Position numbers and translations under genes: made by a program | Notes under the pieces: generated by a model | The model's input: the letters and a program-made list of their open reading frames with translations, nothing else | The model's database searches: none | Told to the model about the DNA's origin: nothing | From: CAYNNP01 sp964398215 | GTDB taxonomy: Bacteria; Planctomycetota; Planctomycetia; Pirellulales; Pirellulaceae | Assembly: GCA_964398215.1 (NCBI GenBank) | Contig: CAYNNP010000017.1 | Coordinates: 1-52,742, forward strand | DNA: 52,742 nt | Direction of reading: 5' to 3' | In this document: piece by piece, positions 46,873-52,742 of the stretch | Layout: every line of letters begins with the position of its first letter | Position numbering within the stretch: position 1 is the stretch's first letter

Positions 46873-47220
46873 ATGAGCAAGATTGAGTGGAGTTACCATC
46901 GCAACGGATGAACGTCTTGTAAACGAGCGCAGGAGTTTCTTGCCGATACAGATGTTGAAACGAAAGAAGTCATCGACGCCCGCAAAGAACGCTACGGAGC
47001 TGAAGAGGCTCTGGCGCTGCTGACGGGCATGACCAAACTGGTGGTTGCCAAAGGAAAGAAAGTTGTCGAAATCGACTTGAAGAAAGATCGCCCAGATGAT
47101 GACGAATTGACGAAATTGATGCTTGGACCAACCGGCAACCTCCGAGCACCTACCATGAAGGTTGGCAAGACAGTGCTGGTAGGGTTCAATGAAGATGCTT
47201 ACAGTGAAACCTTTGCGTAG
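46873..47220 (+). CDS. Probable selenoprotein, ArsC/Spx-like thioredoxin fold, in-frame UGA at codon 13
   Basis: Read through the UGA at 46909-46911, the frame gives a 115-residue protein beginning MSKIEWSYHRNG-U-TSCKRAQEF. The UGA falls where ArsC/glutaredoxin-like proteins carry the first redox cysteine, making a UxxC pair with C16. The fold continues with a helix (RAQEFLADTD), VIDARKERYGAEEALALL, then the cis-Pro-type stretch NLRAPTMKVGKTVLVGFNED typical of ArsC/Spx C-termini. Coding quality is continuous on both sides of the UGA. AAAGGA lies 6 nt before the ATG. A SECIS-like hairpin follows the UGA. From memory, databases contain planctomycete proteins labelled ArsC family (seleno)protein. 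Alternatives are a nonsense mutation or sequencing error in a Cys codon (TGC/TGT). Likely a cytoplasmic thiol/selenol oxidoreductase with unknown substrate; arsenate reduction is not demonstrated. Confidence 0.8.
46924..46945 (+). promoter_or_regulatory. Candidate bacterial SECIS hairpin
   Basis: Downstream of the UGA, CG (46924-46925) pairs with CG (46944-46945), GCG (46927-46929) with TGC (46941-46943, one G-U) and AGG (46931-46933) with TCT (46938-46940, one G-U). A and C bulges lie on the 5' side, and the loop is AGTT (46934-46937). The loop starts 22 nt after the UGA, inside the roughly 16-37 nt window described for bacterial SECIS elements, and has a G in its first two positions. The fold was done by eye. 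Confidence 0.5.
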
Positions 47221-47237
47221 TTAGCTTTTCTAACCGC

Positions 47238-47254
47238 GTGTGAGACGATCACAC
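47238..47254. repeat. Small hairpin between the UGA gene and the DUF480 gene
   Basis: GTGTGA (47238-47243) pairs with TCACAC (47249-47254) around a 5-nt loop. A second CACAC-TTT-GTGTG dyad overlaps its right arm. No T-run follows, so a terminator is doubtful; an operator-like or mRNA structure is possible. Confidence 0.3.
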
Positions 47255-47299
47255 TTTGTGTGACGATTTGCAGATTCCTGATACGAGACATAGCAAACC

Positions 47300-48019
47300 A
47301 TGTCAGACGAAAACAACGAAGATGAGTCCAAGGTCGTGCCGATTTCGGCAGCCGCCCGCCGAGTTCTGGGAGTCTTGGTTGAAAAAGCCAAGACCACGCC
47401 GGACAACTATCCGCTTTCGCTGGCTGGATTGATCACCGGATGCAACCAAAAGTCGAACCGATCTCCGAAAATGGAAGTCGACGAAGGCGATGTGCTTGCC
47501 GCGTTGGTTGAACTGCGCGAAGTCGGTGCGGCCCGCGAAGTCCAAGGCAATGGGCGAGTAACAAAGTACCGGCACGCTGCCTACGATTGGATGGATCTGG
47601 ACAGTCCTCAAGCAGCCGTGATGACAGAGCTGTTGCTGCGTGGTCCCCAGACTGCAGGCGAGATTCGTACTCGTGCTTCGCGCATGTCACCGTTGGCCGA
47701 CATGACGGCCGCGCAAGATGTGTTGGATCAATTGATCACAAAAGAATTGGTCGAGTCGCTGACGCCGCCGGGTCGAGGACAGACTTTCGCCCATAAACTT
47801 TATACGCCGGACGAACGCCAGTACCTAGAAGCTCGTATTGAAAAACAAGCGGCAGCTGCGCCTAGCCCAAAGAAGTCATTGGCCGAAGTCGACAAGTTGC
47901 TTCAGCGATTGGATTCAGTCAACGAGCGAATCGATCAGCTTGAAGAACGGATCAAGAATCTCGAAGCGCTGGGTGGACAACCCGCCAAGCAATCGACTTC
48001 TGGTTCTTCATCGTCGTAA
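47300..48019 (+). CDS. DUF480/YceH family protein
   Basis: 239 residues. The N-terminal part matches DUF480: ARRVLGVLVEKAKTTPDNYP, then LSLAGLITGCNQKSNRSP and LDSPQAAVMTELLLRGPQTA, with SRMSPLADM further on. The family consists of two winged-helix domains, suggesting nucleic acid binding, but its function is not established. The C-terminus adds a Lys/Ala linker and a predicted coiled coil (about 190-225, LAEVDKLLQRLDSVNERIDQ), which may drive oligomerisation. It lies 79 nt after the UGA gene on the same strand, and co-transcription is possible. A terminator follows. Confidence 0.9.
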   Translation: MSDENNEDESKVVPISAAARRVLGVLVEKAKTTPDNYPLSLAGLITGCNQKSNRSPKMEVDEGDVLAALVELREVGAAREVQGNGRVTKYRHAAYDWMDLDSPQAAVMTELLLRGPQTAGEIRTRASRMSPLADMTAAQDVLDQLITKELVESLTPPGRGQTFAHKLYTPDERQYLEARIEKQAAAAPSPKKSLAEVDKLLQRLDSVNERIDQLEERIKNLEALGGQPAKQSTSGSSSS

Positions 48020-48048
48020 TTTTGATAGTCTTGCCGATGTTTTAAAAT

Positions 48049-48071
48049 CGCAGTCGCTCTGGCTGCGTTTT
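48049..48071 (+). terminator. Probable Rho-independent terminator
   Basis: CGCAGTC (48049-48055) pairs with GGCTGCG (48061-48067) with one wobble, 5-nt loop, followed by TTTT. It lies 29 nt after the DUF480 stop and just before the convergent SHD1 gene ends. Confidence 0.6.
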
Positions 48072-48075
48072 CGTG

Positions 48076-48942
48076 CTAACGATTCTTCGTTGATTCTGCT
48101 TCGGCAGCGAGTTCCGCGTTGATACCCGTGCCTTGCATGGCTTGACCGAACTGGGTCTTGCTCTTTTCATCAAGCAATTCCAACGGCACATTAACGACTT
48201 GCCCGTCCGGCTTCTCTAGCTTCATCGCAGTTACTGTTACTCCAACGATCTTGGCCTTGGTGCTCCGATTACCTGCTTTGCTGGTCCAGGTTAGGAAATC
48301 GGTGTTCAAATCAGCTTTGTCTGTGATATCGTTCTGGGGTTTCAATTCGCTTGGCGCCGATGGGGCGCTTCTCAGTATCGTGAGTTCTCCCTCGGCTAGC
48401 TTCCAAGAACTTACTAGGTGTGTCTTGTCGATATAACTGATGTTAGCTTCTCCAGACCAGTTCTCAAGTGGAGCGACATCCTTGAAGAAATAGATTTGCG
48501 CATCCGTTAGTCGGCATGATTCGGCTAGCATCCGAGCGGCACGCTCCCAGTCCTTGGCGGTATGGCAAGCTCGGATGATGGCGGTTCTTTGCCAGTCATT
48601 GAAAATGCGATGGTCTGGTATTGGATAGTCTTCGGTCTCCTCTTCAGGAGGTTCGACCGGTTGGGTTTCCGTAACTTCGGGTGCCTGAGAGGCGGCTAAG
48701 TTGACGGCTGGTGTCTGCGTTTGTTTCCCAGCCAGCAGCTTTGCTTTGATCGGCTCGTACAGCGAAAGACCACCGGCCAACATCGCAGCGAATACCACAG
48801 CGGTCACAAGACGAGCTAGCTTGGACGCGGTCACTCGCACTTCCATTGGCTGATTGCACTTATTGCAATTTACAACCGAGCCATTCGATTCCACACGGAC
48901 GTAATTTTTTGCGTCACAGTGCATGCATACTTGTTTGGGCAA
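48076..48942 (-). CDS. Zinc-ribbon membrane protein with C-terminal SHD1 domain
   Basis: 288 residues. An N-terminal zinc ribbon has two CxxC pairs (C6/C9 and C26/C29). A single membrane helix spans about 43-61. After a Pro/Glu/Thr-rich linker (70-95) comes a middle domain, and the C-terminus (about 225-275) matches an SHD1 (SLA1 homology 1) domain: DFLTWTSKAGNRSTKAKIVG, then EKPDGQVVNVPLELLDEKSK. SHD1 is known from the yeast endocytic adaptor Sla1 and is common in Planctomycetes, where its function is unknown. Topology suggests the zinc ribbon in the cytoplasm and SHD1 outside. It lies 132 nt downstream of the DUF7133 gene, same strand. Confidence 0.8.
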   Translation of the reverse strand: MPKQVCMHCDAKNYVRVESNGSVVNCNKCNQPMEVRVTASKLARLVTAVVFAAMLAGGLSLYEPIKAKLLAGKQTQTPAVNLAASQAPEVTETQPVEPPEEETEDYPIPDHRIFNDWQRTAIIRACHTAKDWERAARMLAESCRLTDAQIYFFKDVAPLENWSGEANISYIDKTHLVSSWKLAEGELTILRSAPSAPSELKPQNDITDKADLNTDFLTWTSKAGNRSTKAKIVGVTVTAMKLEKPDGQVVNVPLELLDEKSKTQFGQAMQGTGINAELAAEAESTKNR

Positions 48943-49074
48943 GATCCTATCCTCTGTCCATCAATCCAGCCCCGTTTAAGTGCCGATATCTTACTCGGAT
49001 TGAGCCCCTGGGAAACGTGTTTCGATTCGACTTCAGAGGAATTGATAAAATCGAGAAGTTGCCCTCACCAGCAA

Positions 49075-51390
49075 TCACTCATGCACTATTTGAATGTAAT
49101 TCCAGTACGCCCATTCATTCATCCAGTTATTGGCTTTGTTCTGGATGTCCAAACGAATCAGCTTGCCAGCGTAACGGCTAAGATCAACCTCTACATCCAG
49201 CCATTCGGTGTCAGAAACAGTCTTTGATGCAACCAAATGCTTTGTAACCAGCTTTTTATCAACCAGTATTCTCAGCTCCCAATCACCGTGCGGATGATGG
49301 CTGACTCGCATTTTCAGTCGAGTCTTTTTGTTGGGCGGCAGCTTCAATTTCCTGAACAGTGTACATGCTGTCCCCTTATCTAATGGGTGGGTCTGAACTG
49401 CCATTTTATTACGGAATACTTTGTGCTCAACAACACCGCCTTCACCCACATTTGAAACTTGGAATCCTGGCGCGACTTTTTGAATACGACTTTGCCAATC
49501 TGGCGAGACACCAGGTTGGCTGTCGCCAATGACCATCCTGCGCGCGACAAATTCTTGTAGCCTTGGAACTGAACCTTCGATGGCAAGACGCAGGCTTTCT
49601 TTTGGAGACTTTGTAACCATCGGTTCCAGTGCAAACCAATACATTCTAGCCAAGTTGTTGTCTTGGATATCGTCCGCATGTTTTACGAGCTCAGTCAGGA
49701 CAGGCCAACGATCTTTGAACGGAAAACGTTGGACGGCTGATGCCAAGTAAAGTCGAACGATTGGTGACGGATCGTTTTTTGCCAACTGCACAAACTGTTG
49801 CATCACTGCAGCGCTGATTGGGGCCTGCGATTGCTCAGCGTTGGCTAGGTAGAAAGCATCTACATCTGTTTTTTCGACCAGCAATTGAATCGCCCAAGAA
49901 CGCATGTACGGATCCGAATCGTTTAGCAAGGTCGTTAGCTTGGTTTGATCCAGTCCAGCGGTGACATGTAAAGCCCAGAGTGCTCGAAGGCGTTTGCCGA
50001 TCGTGTCGGCAGAATCCAAAATCTGATTCAACCTAGCGTGAACCGGTGCGGCGTTCAGCTTGTTTGCTGCCGCGCGTCCATGCAGCAAAACTCGCGATTG
50101 ACGAACGTACCAATCGTTCGCGTGCAATTGCATCTCAACCAATTCTAGATCGCTAAGCGTTCGCAGGTTTGGGCTGGCGGTCGGCTTCGCGGCTTTGGGC
50201 AGCACCCGATAGACACGGCCGCTATCTGGAAAGTTGATTGTATTGCCGCATACGTCGGTGTCGTGCCAATCCAACAGATACACACCACCGTCGGGGCCTA
50301 TTTCGACGCTGAATCCGACCCAGGCAAGATCATTCGTTGGTAGAAAATCTTCGCCATGGGATCCGATGAACGAAGAACCCTTTGGATGCATGATGTCAGT
50401 CAGGACGCAATGCTCATGGATATTGCACATGAACAAATTTCCGTGATACTTTTTCGGAAACGCGTCCGCTAAATAGAAACGTGCGCCGCCGTGCGCGGAC
50501 AGGTGACTGTGATCGCGAATCGTTTTAATGTCGTCGTAGATGTGCGGATTCAAATGCGGGCGACTTTGTTTGTGATACACACCTCCTTGAACGACATGAA
50601 AAAGATGAGGAATCACACAACAGGTCGCGAACCCTTGCCCGGTGTCGTCGAAATCAAAGCCCCATGGGTTTGATAGGCCTCGCGCGAACACCTCATACTC
50701 GCCGGTCACGGGATGGTACCGCCAGATCCCACCATCGATCGCTTGTCGCCCCTCGCGTGAGTCGCCTGGTTTTCCAACATGCGACATCGTGAAAACACCA
50801 TGACAACCATACAGCCAACCATCCGGACCCCAGATAAAACTGTTCAGCGTTTCATGGCGATCATTGATGCCCCAACCATCCAGCAAAACTTGCGGAGGTC
50901 CATCGGGTTTATCGTCTCCGTCCTTGTCAGGTATGAAACTGAAATTAGGTGGTGACCCAACAAAGACGCCGCCAAAACCAAGTGCGATACCCGAGGTGAA
51001 CGTCAGATTGTCTGCAAACGTCGTCTTTTTGTCATAACGGCCATCACGGTCGGTGTCTTCAAAAATTACGATTCGCGTAACGGGATCATCAGTGTGATTT
51101 TTCCGAGTGCGATAATTCATGTTCTCGACGATCCATATTCGACCACGATCATCGAACGTGAATGCGATCGGTTCCGCTATCTCTGGTTCGGAAACGCACA
51201 CGGTCACGTCAAAGCCTTTAGGGATCGACATCTGCGCGACGGCTTCTGCGGGTTTCAAAAACGGCGCGTCACTGGTGCGGTGCTGCTTTTTGGGCAACCG
51301 ATTCTGCGCTTCGGAATGAACGGCGAAATACGCCAAGGCCAGCAGCGGAAGCAATGCAAGACGATATGGTTTTGTTCGATTCAATCTCAT
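49075..51390 (-). CDS. DUF7133 (PVC-type dehydrogenase-like) propeller with HEAT repeats, exported
   Basis: 771 residues. A signal peptide spans about 1-28. Residues 50-400 form the propeller found in planctomycete membrane-bound dehydrogenase-like proteins: IPKGFDVTVCVSEPEIAEPI, FDDRGRIWIVENMNY, FEDTDRDGRYDKKTTFADNL, LNSFIWGPDGWLYGCHGVF, GFSVEIGPDGGVYLLDWHD. HEAT-like repeats follow (about 410-620), then a C-terminal beta domain. In many relatives a c-type cytochrome domain is fused at the C-terminus. Here it is absent and is instead encoded by the upstream gene, whose stop overlaps this ATG by 4 nt. The activity of this family is not established; sugar or alcohol oxidation is often assumed from the fold. 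Confidence 0.88.
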   Translation of the reverse strand: MRLNRTKPYRLALLPLLALAYFAVHSEAQNRLPKKQHRTSDAPFLKPAEAVAQMSIPKGFDVTVCVSEPEIAEPIAFTFDDRGRIWIVENMNYRTRKNHTDDPVTRIVIFEDTDRDGRYDKKTTFADNLTFTSGIALGFGGVFVGSPPNFSFIPDKDGDDKPDGPPQVLLDGWGINDRHETLNSFIWGPDGWLYGCHGVFTMSHVGKPGDSREGRQAIDGGIWRYHPVTGEYEVFARGLSNPWGFDFDDTGQGFATCCVIPHLFHVVQGGVYHKQSRPHLNPHIYDDIKTIRDHSHLSAHGGARFYLADAFPKKYHGNLFMCNIHEHCVLTDIMHPKGSSFIGSHGEDFLPTNDLAWVGFSVEIGPDGGVYLLDWHDTDVCGNTINFPDSGRVYRVLPKAAKPTASPNLRTLSDLELVEMQLHANDWYVRQSRVLLHGRAAANKLNAAPVHARLNQILDSADTIGKRLRALWALHVTAGLDQTKLTTLLNDSDPYMRSWAIQLLVEKTDVDAFYLANAEQSQAPISAAVMQQFVQLAKNDPSPIVRLYLASAVQRFPFKDRWPVLTELVKHADDIQDNNLARMYWFALEPMVTKSPKESLRLAIEGSVPRLQEFVARRMVIGDSQPGVSPDWQSRIQKVAPGFQVSNVGEGGVVEHKVFRNKMAVQTHPLDKGTACTLFRKLKLPPNKKTRLKMRVSHHPHGDWELRILVDKKLVTKHLVASKTVSDTEWLDVEVDLSRYAGKLIRLDIQNKANNWMNEWAYWNYIQIVHE

Positions 51391-52571
51391 GGCGATTCAA
51401 CCTCGGATGTTGTTCGCAAGTATTTGACCAAGTCAAAAATCTGTTGTGGTTTCATTTCTTGTAGCTGTCCGTCTGGCATCATCGACTTTTCAGACACCTT
51501 GCGGCGTTCGATATCCGATTTTGCGATCACGACTTCAGGTCGATCGACGGTTTTCAATACAACCCTCTGATTGTCTTCAGCACCGATCACGCCATTGAGG
51601 ACGCGTCCATCTTCGGTGTGAATGATCACCATTCGGTATCCTGCGGGGACGTCGTAACTAGGGTCCAGACTGTTAAGTAGAAAGTAGTCGAGGTTAGCAC
51701 GATTCGACCCGGTTAGATCGGGGCCAATTTTTCCACCAGTACCGTACATCTTGTGGCAAGCACCACAGGTCTTCTGAAAGACGACTCGGCCGCGAGTGGC
51801 GCTGGCTTTCTGAATCGCTTTGGGTGTAATCAATGCTTTGTAATATGCCATCAGCTGCTTGGTGTTTTTGGCAACATCACGGACTTTCCCGTAGACGCGG
51901 GTGAAATCGTTTCCAAGCATGTCTCGCATTGAACGTGCGATGTAACTTGGGATCGCAGATTTTTGGATCGTGCCATCTTTCAATGCACCAACCATTGCTG
52001 CCGCGTGGTTCTTTCGCGTTGCCAACGTTTCGATGACGGCACGCTGTTCTTGAGGCTGAAGTTCTGGGTAGAGTGAAAGTAGCTGTTTGGCTGCGTCGTC
52101 GGCGCCAAGTTCTCCCATGGCACGGATAGCGTTGATTCGAAGCGGTCCTTTGCCAAGTAGTTTTGGTAGCGCGCCGGGCAAATCCTTGTAACGCTGAGTG
52201 ACCAGCGACTGAAGTGCAGCACGACGTTTGTTCAAATCGGCTGATGGATCTTGTAATATCTTCATTGCATCCGCCATCGCTTGTGGGTCACCAAACGTCT
52301 GCGACAATTGCCGAGCCAGGTTGCGAAGTGATTGGTTGCTGCTTTCGCGAAACTCTTGATTCAATTCGTTCCATCCAATTGGTGATGGAATGCCGCGGCG
52401 ACCAGCAAGCCCTTTGACCATTCCTTGCAGCAGGTTCACGCGAACAGCATCGTCCTCACACTGTGCAATGGTTTCTACCAGTACCGCCAGAACTCTTTCC
52501 TGTTCGTCTGCTCTGGAATTCGAAAGCGGAGCGAATAGGAGTACAAGGAAAATTAGAAGGGGATTTTTCAT
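51387..52571 (-). CDS. Exported c-type cytochrome with HEAT-like repeats, partner of the DUF7133 protein
   Basis: 394 residues. A signal peptide spans about 1-21. Helical HEAT-like repeats fill about 25-240. A PVC-type cytochrome c domain follows from about 258 with one heme site, CGACH (C269, C272, H273), then GKIGPDLTGSNRANLDYFLL, the beta insert MVIIHTEDGRVLNGVIGAED, and a C-terminal MKPQQIFDLVKYLR helix. It should accept electrons in the periplasm. Its stop overlaps the next gene's start (ATGA, 51387-51390), which implies 1:1 production of two parts that are usually one polypeptide. Confidence 0.9.
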   Translation of the reverse strand: MKNPLLIFLVLLFAPLSNSRADEQERVLAVLVETIAQCEDDAVRVNLLQGMVKGLAGRRGIPSPIGWNELNQEFRESSNQSLRNLARQLSQTFGDPQAMADAMKILQDPSADLNKRRAALQSLVTQRYKDLPGALPKLLGKGPLRINAIRAMGELGADDAAKQLLSLYPELQPQEQRAVIETLATRKNHAAAMVGALKDGTIQKSAIPSYIARSMRDMLGNDFTRVYGKVRDVAKNTKQLMAYYKALITPKAIQKASATRGRVVFQKTCGACHKMYGTGGKIGPDLTGSNRANLDYFLLNSLDPSYDVPAGYRMVIIHTEDGRVLNGVIGAEDNQRVVLKTVDRPEVVIAKSDIERRKVSEKSMMPDGQLQEMKPQQIFDLVKYLRTTSEVESP

Positions 52572-52742
52572 CGGCGATTGAATCTACATTGGGGGCACAC
52601 AATGAAGCGATCGTGCAACACACAGCAGCCGCATTGACATCAGATTCTAATCGAATTGAAAGTGAGATTCAGCCGGGATGCCAAACCACCCAGGGCAAAT
52701 CAGTTTTTCAAGGTAGGCAACATAGTAGCTCGGCTGTCCCAG
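52572..52742. other. Intergenic region at window end, possible repeat
   Basis: 171 nt upstream of the cytochrome gene, holding its promoter. The last bases include GTAGCTCGGCTGTCCCAG, which I recall as part of a dispersed repeat in Rhodopirellula-type genomes. It is cut by the window edge and has only one copy here, so this is weak. Confidence 0.3.

Noticed and set aside
46690..46911. Open frame ending at the UGA, as a stand-alone small gene
   Set aside because: Only its last 12 codons fit the ArsC-like family; the upstream part has no ribosome site and unrelated composition. It is the 5' extension of the UGA-containing gene.
47029..47220. Small 63-codon gene starting at an internal Met
   Set aside because: It is the C-terminal half of the UGA-containing gene; starting here would delete the redox motif, and no ribosome site precedes it.

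Overview
This window comes from a planctomycete, most likely a Pirellulaceae/Rhodopirellula-type genome. The evidence is the gene families: a TolC-family protein with the N-terminal CHRSYYRKQAD signature, DUF7133/PVC-type heme-binding proteins, an SHD1 domain protein, very large PQQ-propeller and LRR exported proteins, an ECF sigma factor paired with a giant membrane protein, and short dispersed palindromes of the kind common in these genomes. Gene starts are mixed: some have perfect Shine-Dalgarno sites, many have none. I see no rRNA, tRNA, CRISPR array, insertion sequence or prophage. One run of 100 N (29361-29460) is an assembly gap inside a gene.

Layout. 1-128: palindromic repeat. 129-4157: an exported PPDK_N/phosphohistidine-type protein and a membrane/coiled-coil protein (both minus). 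4158-7124: a very long TolC-family protein (plus). 7188-10020: DUF937 protein, tRNA hydroxylase TrhO and thiol peroxidase Tpx (minus). 10163-12635: a seven-heme cytochrome c and a small four-helix membrane partner (plus). 12643-15504: a GH81 beta-1,3-glucanase (minus). 16002-17372: a membrane-anchored HEAT-like protein (plus). 17378-22835: a four-gene ABC-2 transporter operon (minus). 23281-25463: DUF374 acyltransferase and a vWA protein (minus). 25921-31332: an SMC/Rad50-like ATPase fused to disordered and DUF4332 domains, then an NAD-dependent epimerase (plus). 31391-35716: a PQQ-propeller protein with an embedded Rossmann domain (minus). 36377-37390: type II glutamine synthetase with a clear terminator (plus). 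37480-38268: XdhC (minus). 38564-40867: exported LRR protein (plus). 40920-46600: ECF sigma factor and an alpha-2-macroglobulin whose N-terminus looks like an anti-sigma domain (minus). 46873-47220: an ArsC/Spx-like gene with an in-frame UGA where the first redox cysteine of a CxxC motif should be, followed by a SECIS-like hairpin, so a probable selenoprotein (plus). 47300-48019: DUF480 protein (plus). 48076-52571: an SHD1 zinc-ribbon protein, a DUF7133 propeller/HEAT protein and its c-type cytochrome partner (minus).

How genes work together. Tight couplings are visible at the ABC operon (1-nt and 4-nt overlaps), the sigma/alpha-2-macroglobulin pair (4-nt overlap), the cytochrome c/DUF7133 pair (4-nt overlap) and the multiheme/membrane pair (10-nt gap with a GAGGAGG site). 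The two most interesting loci are (1) the sigma factor coupled to an alpha-2-macroglobulin, which could be a protease-sensing or envelope-attack-sensing transcription switch, and (2) the UGA-containing redox gene, which ordinary gene calling would miss or split.
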